Source: Desulfocapsaceae bacterium (GTDB lineage Bacteria > Desulfobacterota > Desulfobulbia > Desulfobulbales > Desulfocapsaceae). Taken from it: 46,453 nucleotides of DNA. Positions 1-6,593 of the stretch are shown here, one piece after another. The stretch lies in the NCBI GenBank assembly GCA_030653035.1, contig JAUSAB010000017.1:1-46453 (forward strand). The letters run 5' to 3'. The position numbers were made by a program, and so were the translations under genes. How positions within the stretch are numbered: position 1 is the first letter of the stretch; each line of letters begins with the position of its first letter. The notes under the pieces were generated by a model. That model did no database searches, had not been told where the DNA came from, and saw only the letters and a program-made list of their open reading frames with translations.

Positions 1-51
1 AATGGTTAATTCAGCAAGTCACGCCGGATGGCGGAATTCAGGGAGAAAAGA

Positions 52-615
52 ATGTACACTGCGGCAGATTTACGCAAGGGGTTGAAGGTGCAGATTGATG
101 GAGTGCCTTATATTATAACTGATTTTGATTTCTCCAAGCCGGGAAAGGGGCAGGCCCTGTATCGCTGTAAGATGCGAAGCATGATCTCCGGCAACCAGTT
201 GGTGCAGACCTATCGCTCCAATGACAAGTTTGACAAGCCGGATCTGGAAGAGCGGAAGATGCAGTATCTCTATTGTCAGGGTGAGGAGTATCATTTCATG
301 GATACCGGGAACTATGAGCAACTGGTCATTGATAAAGAGCATTTGGGCGATAACGTCAATTATATGATTGATAACATGGATATGGAGGTCCTCTTCTTTC
401 AGGACAAACCCATCGATGTCAGTATGCCCATGTTTGTCAATCTGATGGTGACCAAGGCTGATCCCTGGGCCAAGGGTGATACCTCCGGTTCCGACAGCAA
501 GCCGGTGACGGTGGAAACGGGTTATGTGCTTCAGGTTCCCCCTTTTGTTGAAGAAGGCGATAAGATCCAGATCGACACCCGGACCGGGGCCTATGTTACA
601 AGGGTCAAAGAATAA
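52..615 (+). CDS. efp: Elongation factor P
   Basis: EF-P binds ribosomes stalled on polyproline stretches and helps peptide-bond formation. The 187-residue product has the family's usual length and three beta-barrel layout. The modifiable lysine is Lys32 in the loop SKPGKGQA, the position that EpmA beta-lysylates in enterobacteria. I chose the ATG at 52 because AGGGAGAAAAG lies just before it; the ATG at 28 has no such site and would add eight unconserved residues. The next gene is the ligase expected to modify this lysine, so the pair forms a functional unit. The C-terminal signature region (GDKIQIDTRTGAYVTR) is intact. Confidence 0.95.
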   Translation: MYTAADLRKGLKVQIDGVPYIITDFDFSKPGKGQALYRCKMRSMISGNQLVQTYRSNDKFDKPDLEERKMQYLYCQGEEYHFMDTGNYEQLVIDKEHLGDNVNYMIDNMDMEVLFFQDKPIDVSMPMFVNLMVTKADPWAKGDTSGSDSKPVTVETGYVLQVPPFVEEGDKIQIDTRTGAYVTRVKE

Positions 616-616
616 A

Positions 617-741
617 ATGGCGTCGCGCAAAGGCCCAAATACTGCGTTGCGATGCATCCTTCGTCACTGCGGCGTACCCAACAGTACGCCTCGTTCCTCA
701 GGATTTCCGCGCCTTGTCTTTGGGCCTTTTCGCTTAGCCAT
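617..741. repeat. Long imperfect palindrome between efp and epmA
   Basis: The gap between efp and epmA folds almost end to end. The outer arms run from ATGGC at 617 to GCCAT at 741 and share the block AAAGGCCCAAA / TTTGGGCC. The centre is a perfect 7-bp stem GGCGTAC (671-677) / GTACGCC (684-690) with loop CCAACA. Nothing in it looks coding. It resembles the dispersed palindromic elements of Desulfobacterota genomes; that likeness is from memory and is unproven. It could end efp transcription or shape the efp-epmA mRNA. Confidence 0.6.
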
Positions 742-779
742 TCCCTTGATGATTGGTAACAAAACCAAAGATAAATCTC

Positions 780-1703
780 ATGCTTGATCTCCAGGGGCTG
801 CGCTTTCGCGCGGCCTTTTTTCATTCCCTCCGTTCCTTTTTTGTTCGTCAGCAGTTCCTCGAAGTCGATACCCCTATTCGCCAACCCCTGCTTATCCCGG
901 AATTGAATATCGAGCCCCTGGCCTCCGAGGGCTGGTTCCTGCAGGCATCCCCGGAGTTGTGTATGAAGCGGATGCTGGCCGCAGGGTGCGACCGGATCTT
1001 TCAGCTCTGCAACTGCTTCCGCAAGGGCGAGCGCGGCCGTCTCCATCTGGAAGAGTTCACCATGCTGGAGTGGTACCGGAAGGATGCCGACTATGAGGAT
1101 CTGATGGCGGATTGCGAGGCGCTGCTCGGCTCCTTGCTGGCCGATCTGGAAGTGATGGCTCTCTGTGCCTTTGATGGTGAAGGGTTGCGAGTAGATGATC
1201 GGGTGATCTCTCTGCAACCTCCCTGGGACAGGCTGTCGGTGCATGAGGCCTTTGCCCGTTACAGTCCGGTACCCATTGAGCAGGCTATGGCCGCTGATAC
1301 CTTTGACGCAATCCTGGTGGAGTATGTTGAACCCAATCTCGGGAAGGAGAGGCCTCTCTTTCTCTACGACTACCCGGTGGAGCTGGGCTCCCTGGCCAGA
1401 TGCAAGGAGGGCAATCCTCAACTGGCCGAACGTTTTGAACTCTATATCAACGGCATCGAGCTTGCTAACGGCTTTTCCGAACTCACTGACAGCCAAGAGC
1501 AGCGGCAGCGTTTTGAGCAGGAATTGTCCATGATGGAGGAGGGCCGCAGGCAGCGCTCCTTGATGCCCGAGCGTTTTCTGGAAGAGCTTGCTGGACTTGA
1601 TCGGGCCGCTGGCATCGCCCTGGGGGTGGATCGTCTGCTCATGCTCCTGATGGGCAAGAAGAGCGTGGGCGAGGTGGTGTCCTTTGCCCCTGCTGATTTT
1701 TAG
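780..1703 (+). CDS. epmA: EF-P--(R)-beta-lysine ligase (GenX/PoxA family)
   Basis: This is a stand-alone class II lysyl-tRNA synthetase-like catalytic domain without the anticodon-binding domain. The family attaches (R)-beta-lysine to EF-P. Class II motif 2 is visible as CFRKGERGRLHLEEFTMLEW and motif 3 as GIALGVDRLLMLL near the C-terminus. The conserved SPELCMKRMLAAG stretch is also present. The length (307 residues) fits the family. The start is uncertain: an in-frame TTG at 753 would add nine residues, and neither has a strong ribosome site. I prefer the ATG at 780 because MLDLQGL fits the family's N-terminus. Its position beside efp supports the call. The beta-lysine-making enzyme EpmB is not in the window. 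Confidence 0.9.
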   Translation: MLDLQGLRFRAAFFHSLRSFFVRQQFLEVDTPIRQPLLIPELNIEPLASEGWFLQASPELCMKRMLAAGCDRIFQLCNCFRKGERGRLHLEEFTMLEWYRKDADYEDLMADCEALLGSLLADLEVMALCAFDGEGLRVDDRVISLQPPWDRLSVHEAFARYSPVPIEQAMAADTFDAILVEYVEPNLGKERPLFLYDYPVELGSLARCKEGNPQLAERFELYINGIELANGFSELTDSQEQRQRFEQELSMMEEGRRQRSLMPERFLEELAGLDRAAGIALGVDRLLMLLMGKKSVGEVVSFAPADF

Positions 1704-1757
1704 ATGCCATAACCAAGAAACAGCAATTTGTTCTGCTGTTTCTTGGTGTGGCATCTG
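1703..1757. other. Strong hairpin at the end of epmA
   Basis: A stem of about 22 bp begins at the epmA stop codon. AGATGCCA plus ACCAAGAAACAGCA pairs with TGCTGTTTCTTGGT plus TGGCATCT, with a one- or two-base bulge and a loop near ATTTGTTC. It lies between convergent genes. Neither strand has the T-run of a classic intrinsic terminator right after the stem. It may be a transcript-end or stability hairpin serving both sides. Confidence 0.55.
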
Positions 1758-1793
1758 GTAAATTACATTTGTCTAAGGGCATACAAGGGGTCC

Positions 1794-2939
1794 TCATTTG
1801 CTGTGGGCAAGCAGCAACCCCTGTTCACCGCCCTGGTCGGCAACCCCCTTATGCAGGACAATCTGACCGCCATCCGTTCGTCCCTGTTCATAGGTGTCCC
1901 GGTAGATCATGGCCCCGCTGCCGGATCGTCTGCGCAAACGGGGAAAGCGCATCCCGACAAAACTGTCTAAGGCCGTCTCTTCCGCCTGAATTAAAACGGC
2001 CATGTTTGTCTCGGCTGACCCTTCTTTTTCCTTCTTCTTCGGCCGCGGTTGCTCCGTCAGCGCCTCCTGGGCCAGCAGCTTGTCGTAAAATCCCTGCAGC
2101 AATCCCAGATAATAGCTGTTGCGGGCCCGGAGGCCCTTGCCGCTGGTTCTGCTCCTGTTCTGTTGCCACAGCGAAGCAAGCTGTCCGGCGAGAAAGGCGT
2201 AGCAGTATTCGGCAATGGCCACATTCTCCTGCCTGCCGAAGATCTCAATGGTCTTGTGAAGGCAATCCTGCAGCGGATCATAGAGGCTGGCGGTGACAAC
2301 CTTGACATAAAAAAAGCGGAGGAGGATGGCGCAGATCTTATGCTGCCATCTCTCCAGTCGTTTGCTCTTGCCGTTGATGATCAAGGATGCGAATACAGAG
2401 TGGAGATCTTCCTGAACCTGTTGCAGATTGTGCCGCGCCATCAATTGGCTGGCTTTCTCCATGGCCAACGCCGCCTCGTGTTCATTGGCAGAGCCTGCCA
2501 AGGCCAGGAGCTTGCCGATCCGGCGGATGAACTGCCGTCCCTGTTCGGTCTGCTGATTGGTGGCTGGATCCGGTGCCACGCTCTCCGGCAGGTCGCCTGC
2601 AGCAAGCCGATACGGGGCGGGAAGACCCAGCAGGTCGCACGCCTGGTGAAAGAGGGGGCCATGACCAGCATCGTTCTGGCGAAAGAGCTCCGAGCAGATC
2701 TGGTGGGCCATCTCATGCTTGAGAATCTGACAGGTGATATCCCAGGAGTGACCGGTGATCAGCCGGGTGCTGATGCGGATGACCCTGGTTCCGGCCTGCC
2801 AGCAGCCATACTGTCTTTCTGACTCGGTGATCTCAAAGACCGGAGTCTTGAGCGCCAGCCCGTACTGCCAGTTGATGTTGGCGAACTCGGCCAGCAGTTG
2901 TCGCCCCCAGAGCGGGTAATAGGCTGAAAAATCCGTCAT
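1794..2939 (-). CDS. SprT-like zinc metalloprotein fused to DUF2786
   Basis: The 381-residue product has two recognisable parts. The N-terminal half is SprT-like: the zinc-peptidase motif HEMAH lies in ILKHEMAHQICSELF, followed by HGPLFHQACDLLGLP, which could supply a third ligand. The middle (about residues 135-180) matches DUF2786, with IGKLLALAGSANEHEA and a following ARHNL. The remaining ~200 residues are helical and basic, with a KKKEKEG linker, and I do not recognise them. There is no signal peptide, so it is probably cytoplasmic. SprT-like proteins are linked to DNA-protein crosslink repair in eukaryotes, but the bacterial role is unknown. GGGAC precedes the ATG. It converges on epmA. 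Confidence 0.75.
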   Translation of the reverse strand: MTDFSAYYPLWGRQLLAEFANINWQYGLALKTPVFEITESERQYGCWQAGTRVIRISTRLITGHSWDITCQILKHEMAHQICSELFRQNDAGHGPLFHQACDLLGLPAPYRLAAGDLPESVAPDPATNQQTEQGRQFIRRIGKLLALAGSANEHEAALAMEKASQLMARHNLQQVQEDLHSVFASLIINGKSKRLERWQHKICAILLRFFYVKVVTASLYDPLQDCLHKTIEIFGRQENVAIAEYCYAFLAGQLASLWQQNRSRTSGKGLRARNSYYLGLLQGFYDKLLAQEALTEQPRPKKKEKEGSAETNMAVLIQAEETALDSFVGMRFPRLRRRSGSGAMIYRDTYEQGRTDGGQIVLHKGVADQGGEQGLLLAHSK

Positions 2940-2998
2940 CGTTGTCCCGTTTTCTCTTTGCTAAGTAAACTTGAGTCTGTTGCAAAACTCCGGTAATA

Positions 2999-3082
2999 CC
3001 CTTCGACAAGCTCAGGGTGAACGGTATCATTGTTGGATTTATTAGTCTTTTCCCGTTCGTGGTGAGCCTGTCGAACCACGAA
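2999..3082. repeat. Inverted repeat of the CTTCGACAAGCTCAGGG type
   Basis: The left arm CCCTTCGACAAGCTCAGGG, continued by TGAACGG, pairs imperfectly with the right arm CCGTTCGTGGTGAGCCTGTC, continued by GAACC. About 30 AT-rich bases separate them. Elements of this sequence occur dispersed in many bacterial genomes, from general recollection. No transposase gene is nearby. Confidence 0.6.
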
Positions 3083-3165
3083 TTATACTTTTAACAGGCT
3101 CACTTGCAGAAATATTTATAGGGCTTTATCCTAAAAACGGCAGTTACTTCATAATGTAAATGCCG

Positions 3166-3218
3166 TTCCCCCTCACCCCGGCCCTCTCCTTTTGGGAGAG
3201 GGCCGGGGTGAGGGGGAA
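3166..3218. repeat. Perfect 24-bp-stem hairpin
   Basis: Bases 3166-3189 are an exact reverse complement of 3195-3218, with the 5-base loop TTTTG between. The core is CCCTCACCCCGGCCCTCTCC. The perfect arms suggest recent arrival or active maintenance. The run AAAATTT follows the right arm, so it could act as a weak terminator. The sequence is typical of widely dispersed REP-like palindromes. Confidence 0.75.
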
Positions 3219-3360
3219 AATTTGGCCATGTAAGAAGTTATTGCAAAATCATTATACCCAACTGCCTTTTTTAGGTTTATTGTCAGTTTCGGGTCTGAAT
3301 TGAAAGGGCCTTCCCGCTATCATTCCTAATGAGACGATTCAGCAAAAATATCGGATCAGT

Positions 3361-3480
3361 CCCCTCTCCTTTTGGAAGGGCCAGGGTGAGGGGGGAAAAC
3401 TTGATTCTAAGCTCCTGCTGCTCCCCCTCATCCGGCTTTCGGCCACCTTCTCCCACAAGGACAAGGGCTAAACTGAAAAT
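3361..3480. repeat. Decayed second REP-like copies
   Basis: CCCCTCTCCTTTTGGAAGGG followed by CCAGGGTGAGGGGGG (from 3361) is a damaged copy of the perfect hairpin 150 bp upstream, with its left arm shortened. It is followed by CCCCCTCATCCGGCTTTCGG and CCACCTTCTCCCACAAGGAC, a second GC-rich palindromic type. Neither overlaps a supported gene. Confidence 0.5.
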
Positions 3481-3489
3481 ACGTGTAAC

Positions 3490-3900
3490 TCATGCCACCT
3501 TCTTGCGCAGGGCCTTGATCGTCCCCCGTTGCTTCTTCATATCCGTCCGTTTTTTCCGGGCATTTTTTCCGGGCCGGGTGGGGCGGCGGTGCTTGGCTAC
3601 CACCATGGCTTCCCTGATGATCCGGCAAAGTCTCTCCAAGGCATCTTCCTTGTTTTGTTCCTGGGTCCGGAATTGCTGGGCCTTGATGATGAGAATCCCG
3701 TCCTGGGTCAGTCGCTGATCACCGAGCGCCAGCAGTCGTTCCTTACAGGTCTCCGGCAGGGATGAGTTGCGGATATCAAAACGCAGATGGGCGGCGCTGG
3801 AGACCTTGTTGACATTCTGGCCCCCGGCCCCGCTGGCCCGGATAAAATGGAGCTCGATTTCATCATCGGGAATAGTTATGGTGTCTGTTATCTGTAACAT
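3490..3900 (-). CDS. arfB: Alternative ribosome-rescue factor ArfB (YaeJ)
   Basis: ArfB hydrolyses peptidyl-tRNA on ribosomes stalled at the end of broken mRNAs. The 136-residue protein has the family's length. It carries the catalytic GGQ motif in RASGAGGQNVNKVSSA, the same context as in release factors. The C-terminal tail is rich in lysine and arginine (RPTRPGKNARKKR, KALRKKVA), as expected for the part that enters the empty mRNA channel. There are no codon-recognition domains, which separates it from RF1 and RF2. It is divergent from the shikimate kinase gene, 59 bp away. Confidence 0.92.
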   Translation of the reverse strand: MLQITDTITIPDDEIELHFIRASGAGGQNVNKVSSAAHLRFDIRNSSLPETCKERLLALGDQRLTQDGILIIKAQQFRTQEQNKEDALERLCRIIREAMVVAKHRRPTRPGKNARKKRTDMKKQRGTIKALRKKVA

Positions 3901-3959
3901 GGTGATATCTTCTTGAGTCTGTTATTTCCCTTATCCTTTGCATTGTTGCCTATCATATC

Positions 3960-4478
3960 ATGTCTGAACAAAAAACGAATCTTGTTTTGATCGGGATGGC
4001 CGGGGCCGGGAAGAGCACGGTCGGCCCCCTGCTGGCCAGGATGCTGGTCTATGGGTTTGTTGATGTGGACGACCTCATTGTGGCTGATCAGCAGCAGTCG
4101 TTGCAGGCGCTTGTGGATCGTCACGGCGCGGCCTGGTTCCGGGAACTGGAGGAGAGGATCCTCCTTGGTCTTGACCGTCAGCATCATGTGATTGCTACCG
4201 GCGGCAGCGCAATCTATGGCGAGGCGGGAATGCGCCATCTGCGGCAAAGCGGGCTGCTGGTGTTTCTCGATGTGCCGCTGGCGGTCCTTGAAGCCAGGGT
4301 GGGTGATGTGGCGACCAGGGGCCTGGCGCGGGAGGAGGGGCAGAGCTTTGCCCAGTTGTTTGCTGAACGTCAGCCATTATACCGCAAGTATGCGGATATC
4401 AGGATAGTGTGCACCGGCAAGACCCTGGCCCAGATCTGTACCTCGATCATCAAGGCGGGTGCGGGGCTGCTGGAGTGA
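3960..4478 (+). CDS. aroK: Shikimate kinase
   Basis: Shikimate kinase phosphorylates shikimate with ATP in the chorismate pathway. The P-loop is GMAGAGKST (residues 12-20). The shikimate-binding acidic residues are in FVDVDDLI (33-40), the FRxxE arginine in WFRELEERI, and the glycine motif in ATGGSAI. The lid and the final RxPLY-type motif (ERQPLYRKY) are present. At 172 residues it matches the single-domain family. No strong ribosome site precedes the ATG at 3960. Other aromatic-pathway genes are absent nearby, so aroK versus aroL naming is arbitrary; a related small-molecule kinase is possible but less likely. Confidence 0.85.
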   Translation: MSEQKTNLVLIGMAGAGKSTVGPLLARMLVYGFVDVDDLIVADQQQSLQALVDRHGAAWFRELEERILLGLDRQHHVIATGGSAIYGEAGMRHLRQSGLLVFLDVPLAVLEARVGDVATRGLAREEGQSFAQLFAERQPLYRKYADIRIVCTGKTLAQICTSIIKAGAGLLE

Positions 4479-4593
4479 TTTCCAAGGCTACCCTTTTTAG
4501 ATGATTCGTGCTATGGTAGCCCGTTTACATGGAAAAGAAAACTGGCCTTTGGGTCTTAAATAATGATAAATACGATATGAAGGGAGTAGAATT

Positions 4594-5022
4594 ATGGCAC
4601 AGGCAAAAAAAGGGAACAAAGTGAAGGTGAAGTACACGGGCAGGCTTGCTGATGGCACGGTCTTTGATTCCTCGGAGGGACGCGCGCCCCTGGAGGTTGT
4701 GCTGGGCAGTGGTCATGTGATTGCGGGCTTTGATGAGGCCCTGACCGGGATGGGTCTGGGTGAAAAAAAGACGGTTGTTATTCCGGCGGATAAGGCCTAT
4801 GGCACTCATGATCCGCACAAGGTCATGGAAGTGCCCATTGAGCAGGTGCCGCCGGACTTCACCCCTGAGGTTGGTCAGAAGCTGGAGGTTGGCGGGGTTA
4901 ATGGTGAGATTGTGCTGGTGACCGTGCGAGAGATCAATGATACCCATATCTATCTGGATGCCAATCCGCCACTGGCCGGGCAGGAACTGACCTTTGATCT
5001 TGAACTGGTGGCGATTGCCTGA
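4594..5022 (+). CDS. FKBP-type peptidyl-prolyl isomerase, SlyD-like
   Basis: This is a cytoplasmic proline isomerase and chaperone. The FKBP part is clear (KVKYTGRLADGTVFDSS, PLEVVLGSGHVIAGFDEAL, MGLGEKKTVVIP). Between the two FKBP halves lies an insert-in-flap segment (AYGTHDPHKVMEVPIEQVP), as in SlyD, which binds unfolded chains. The His- and Cys-rich metal-binding tail of enterobacterial SlyD is missing; the protein ends at LVAIA after 142 residues. There is no signal peptide. AAGGGAG precedes the ATG at a good distance. It appears to be a single-gene unit. Confidence 0.88.
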   Translation: MAQAKKGNKVKVKYTGRLADGTVFDSSEGRAPLEVVLGSGHVIAGFDEALTGMGLGEKKTVVIPADKAYGTHDPHKVMEVPIEQVPPDFTPEVGQKLEVGGVNGEIVLVTVREINDTHIYLDANPPLAGQELTFDLELVAIA

Positions 5023-5137
5023 AAACAATGGTCAGCCGGTAGCAATGAACGTTCAACGTATGGCAAATGGAGAGGAATCTTGAGGGAGCTTTGCCCCTCA
5101 AGAGCGGTTGTCCTTACTTAACAAAGGAGGCAATATT

Positions 5138-5605
5138 ATGCTCGTACGCTGTCTGATGATGGTGATGCTGTTCATTCTGACCTGCTCCACTCCGCTGCAC
5201 GCTGAGCCGCAGCCGAATGACCGTGAGGCGTTGGCCGGGCTGACGAACGCCAAGGTCATTTTCGATGTGCGGGTCGCCGATCTTGAAAAGCTGGTGTTTA
5301 ATCTGAAGCTCTTCAACGAAACCCTGGAGGGAATTGCCGCGCAGGGAGTCAAACCGGAGATGGTGGTGGTTTTCCGCGGCCCTGTGGTTAAGATTTTGAA
5401 CGCCACCGCGCTCGATGAAGAAGCGCTCAGTCTTCTCCGGGTCTTGAAAAAGAAAGGTGTGCAGTTTGAAGCATGCGCCGTGGCCATGCGTATACTCAAG
5501 GCAGACCAGGCGGGGCTTATCCCGGAGGTCAAGCTGGTTGCCAATGTGTTCAATTCTCTGATTGGGTATCAGAACAAGGGGTATGCAATGATAGCTATCA
5601 ATTGA
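5138..5605 (+). CDS. Exported DsrE-family protein
   Basis: The 155-residue product starts with a signal peptide (MLVRCLMMVMLFILTCSTPL, then HAEPQ), so it is probably periplasmic or, given the cysteine before STPL, possibly lipid-anchored. The mature part is DsrE-like: AKVIFDVRVADLEKLVF, MVVVFRGPVVKIL and GVQFEACAVAMR, which keeps a cysteine at the family's usual place. DsrE-fold proteins carry or relay sulfur, but this exported subgroup has no established reaction. The ATG at 5138 is preceded by AAAGGAGG, which overrides the upstream ATG at 5108. A methyltransferase gene follows 46 bp later. Confidence 0.78.
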   Translation: MLVRCLMMVMLFILTCSTPLHAEPQPNDREALAGLTNAKVIFDVRVADLEKLVFNLKLFNETLEGIAAQGVKPEMVVVFRGPVVKILNATALDEEALSLLRVLKKKGVQFEACAVAMRILKADQAGLIPEVKLVANVFNSLIGYQNKGYAMIAIN

Positions 5606-5651
5606 GGCGAGTAATTTGGGTTGTTTTTCAGGGAATCAACGGGGAATTTTT

Positions 5652-6581
5652 ATGAAACAGCATCTGGCCGGCAAGCTGATCTGCCCCTCCTGTCTCCCTC
5701 AGGAACATGTCCTGCAGGTGGATATCAGGTCGGTCGAGGCTGAGGATGTCGTCGATGGCACCTTGACCTGCCGCCACTGTGACCGTTGTTTTCCCATCAA
5801 GGATGGCATTGCCTTTCTCGACCCTGCTCCGCCGGATGAACGTCTGGCCAACAGGTACGAGCAGGAGGAGGTGCTCTCCTCCTACCTGTGGAGTCATTAC
5901 GGCGATCTGCTGGGTGACGAACAGGCCACCGATGCCTACCAGCAATGGGCCGGACTGATGGTGCCCCATACCGGGATGGCCCTGGATCTGGGCGGGGCCG
6001 TTGGGCGCTTCACCTTTGAGATGAGTTGCAAGTGTGATCTGGCCGTTGGTATCGACAAATCGCTGGCCTTTATCCAAGCGGCCCGCCGGTTCATGCAGGA
6101 GGGAGAGCTCCGCTTTACCCTTAAGGATGAAGGGTTGCTGGGTCACGAAGTGATTATCCGCCGCCCCGCCCATTGGCAGCCGGAACGGGTGGAGTTCATC
6201 GTCGCCGATGCCCAGCGCCTGCCTTTTCCGGCCCACACCATAACGTCGCTTGCCTCCCTCAATCTGGTGGACAAATTGCCCAAACCCTCCACCCATCTGG
6301 AGGAAATCAACCGGGTCGCCGCCACTTCCGGGAGTCAACTGCTGCTCTCCGATCCTTTTTCCTGGTCCACCGAGGCGGCTGAGATCGATCAGTGGCTGGG
6401 CGGCAAGGCAAATGGGCCCTACGCCGGCAAGGGGCTGGACAATATCGAGACCATTCTCCGCCATGGTGGGCTCACTCCTGGCTGGCAGGTGACACAGCGT
6501 GCCCATGTCTGGTGGAAGATCCGTACCCACAGCAATCATTACGAACTGATCAGGAGTTGTTTTCTCAAGGCCGCACGATAA
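5652..6581 (+). CDS. SAM-dependent methyltransferase with Trm112-like zinc N-terminus
   Basis: The 309-residue protein starts with a small zinc-ribbon-like domain: CPSC near residue 12 and CRHCDRCFPIKDGIAFLDP near residue 40, typical of Trm112-type modules fused to methyltransferases. A class I Rossmann methyltransferase follows. SAM motif I is MALDLGGAVGRFTFE, the acidic turn is VGIDKS, and FIVADAQRLPFP is a later motif. The substrate cannot be read from the sequence. I set the start at 5652 because MKQHLAGKLICPSC is the family-like N-terminus; GGGG upstream is a weak ribosome site. It ends 12 bp before the molybdopterin oxidoreductase gene, so the two are probably co-transcribed. Confidence 0.78.
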   Translation: MKQHLAGKLICPSCLPQEHVLQVDIRSVEAEDVVDGTLTCRHCDRCFPIKDGIAFLDPAPPDERLANRYEQEEVLSSYLWSHYGDLLGDEQATDAYQQWAGLMVPHTGMALDLGGAVGRFTFEMSCKCDLAVGIDKSLAFIQAARRFMQEGELRFTLKDEGLLGHEVIIRRPAHWQPERVEFIVADAQRLPFPAHTITSLASLNLVDKLPKPSTHLEEINRVAATSGSQLLLSDPFSWSTEAAEIDQWLGGKANGPYAGKGLDNIETILRHGGLTPGWQVTQRAHVWWKIRTHSNHYELIRSCFLKAAR

Positions 6582-6593
6582 ATTGAGGTTGTC

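Larger units (their letters stand above)
2940..3489. other. Gene-free stretch packed with palindromic repeats
   Basis: This stretch separates the SprT-like gene (reading left) from arfB (also reading left). I see no credible gene. It holds at least three unrelated families of dispersed palindromic sequence, described separately: a TTCGACA..GCTCA element, a perfect CCCCTCACCCCGGCCCTCTCC hairpin, and a decayed second copy with a CCCTCATCCGGC-type sequence. It looks like a sink for small repeats rather than a control region. Confidence 0.7.

Noticed and set aside
617-741. CRISPR or tRNA-like element between efp and epmA
   Set aside because: There is one palindrome, no spaced repeats, and no tRNA cloverleaf with conserved loop bases.
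591-1754. Long minus-strand frame opposite epmA
   Set aside because: Its translation has no domain signature, and the opposite strand encodes a clear class II synthetase fold.
1703-1757. Intrinsic terminator of epmA
   Set aside because: The stem is strong but no T-run follows on either strand, so I list it only as a hairpin.
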